Part shown: positions 63,270 to 64,000 of the stretch, in pieces
How positions within the stretch are numbered: the first letter of the stretch is position 1
How the letters are laid out: each line of letters begins with the position of its first letter
Source of the DNA: an uncultured Pelagibacteraceae bacterium
GTDB lineage: Bacteria; Pseudomonadota; Alphaproteobacteria; Pelagibacterales; Pelagibacteraceae
Direction of reading: 5' to 3'
Length of the DNA stretch: 64,000 bases
Assembly (NCBI GenBank): GCA_902578255.1
Contig: CACHCH010000001.1
Location: 62,001-126,000 of the forward strand
Notes under the pieces: model-generated
What the model saw: only the letters and a program-made list of their open reading frames with translations
Database searches by the model: none
Told to the model about the DNA's origin: nothing
Position numbers and translations under genes: made by a program

Positions 63270-64000
63270 ATGGAAATCCCCAAAAGTTTTTTAGGCTATA
63301 AAAGAGAAAACGGTAGAGCTGGTACAAGGAATCACGTAATTATTCTTCCTGTTGATGATATTTCAAACGCGTGTGCTGAAGCCGTAGCAAATAATATTAA
63401 AGGTACTATTGCGCTTCCTCATTCTTATGGGAGACTTCAGTTTGGAGCTGATCTAGAACTTCATTTTAGAACAATGATTGGGACTGGTTGTAATCCAAAT
63501 GTTGCAGCTGTGATTGTTATAGGAATTGAACCTAAATGGACTAAAAAAATAGTTGATGGAATAGCTAAAACAGGAAAACCAGTTGAAGGATTTCATATAG
63601 AGAGAACCGGAGACATTGGTACAACTATGAAAGCATCAAAAAAAGCGCAAGAATTTGTGATGTGGGCTTCTGAAAAACAAAGAGAAGAATGTCCTTTAAG
63701 TGATTTATGGATATCAGTCAAATGTGGTGAGTCTGATACAACATCTGGTTTAGCATCTAACCCAACAGTTGGAAATTTAATGGATAAATTGGAGCCATTA
63801 GGTGTTCATTTATGCTTTGGAGAAACTTCAGAATTAACTGGAGCGGAAAAAGTTTGTGCTACAAGAGGAGCCACAAAAGAAGCTTCAAATAAATTTTTGA
63901 AAACATGGAATGCTTATAATGATTTTATATTGAAGGAAGCTACAGATGATTTATCTGAAAGTCAGCCAACAGCTGGAAATATTGCTGGTGGTCTTACCAC
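63270..64000 (+). CDS. suyB: UxaA/SuyB-type large subunit, probably (2R)-sulfolactate sulfo-lyase beta subunit; truncated at right edge
   Basis: ATG at 63270: [90 protein letters not shown]...; open to window end. Confidence 0.72.
   Translation, partial: MEIPKSFLGYKRENGRAGTRNHVIILPVDDISNACAEAVANNIKGTIALPHSYGRLQFGADLELHFRTMIGTGCNPNVAAVIVIGIEPKWTKKIVDGIAKTGKPVEGFHIERTGDIGTTMKASKKAQEFVMWASEKQREECPLSDLWISVKCGESDTTSGLASNPTVGNLMDKLEPLGVHLCFGETSELTGAEKVCATRGATKEASNKFLKTWNAYNDFILKEATDDLSESQPTAGNIAGGLT

Noticed and set aside
1-64000. CRISPR arrays, rRNA genes, IS elements, prophage, toxin-antitoxin or restriction systems
   Set aside because: Looked for repeated spacer arrays, rRNA signatures, transposase or integrase motifs and defence genes; none seen. 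The many A/T homopolymer runs reflect base composition.

Overview
AT-rich, very densely packed bacterial chromosome segment. The gene content, gene order and streamlining look like a marine alphaproteobacterium of the SAR11/Pelagibacter type (inferred from protein sequences read by eye; no database search was run). Roughly 1-40 kb is housekeeping, mostly on the minus strand: bamA(partial)-dxr-cdsA-uppS-frr-tsf-rpsB, dnaE, lolD/lolCE, proS, rnj, coaX, birA, the complete nuoA-N complex I operon, tRNA-Asp, tRNA-Val, lon, clpX, clpP, tig and tRNA-Leu. Roughly 40-64 kb is accessory metabolism: an alcohol dehydrogenase, NCS1 and EamA transporters, a TRAP transporter with three dehydrogenases, an FKBP-rhodanese fusion, a Baeyer-Villiger-type monooxygenase next to a PhyH dioxygenase, a GMC oxidoreductase/TerC/SDR/M23 run, and a carbamoyltransferase-DUF5989-SxtJ cassette. 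That cassette faces a convergent SGNH-like gene and is translationally coupled to a sulfoacetaldehyde acetyltransferase (xsc), which is divergent from suyAB-like genes. Main items for a second look: (1) the xsc/SxtJ/DUF5989/carbamoyltransferase/SGNH locus, including a 49-aa DUF5989 gene absent from the ORF track; (2) an M23 peptidase gene with an apparent internal out-of-frame deletion; (3) an interleaved-helix pseudoknot candidate in the rpsB leader; (4) absence of pyrH and rseP from their usual positions; (5) a strong intrinsic terminator between dctP and dctQ; (6) a secreted FKBP fused to an apparently Cys-less rhodanese domain. No CRISPR array, rRNA, IS element or prophage was seen.
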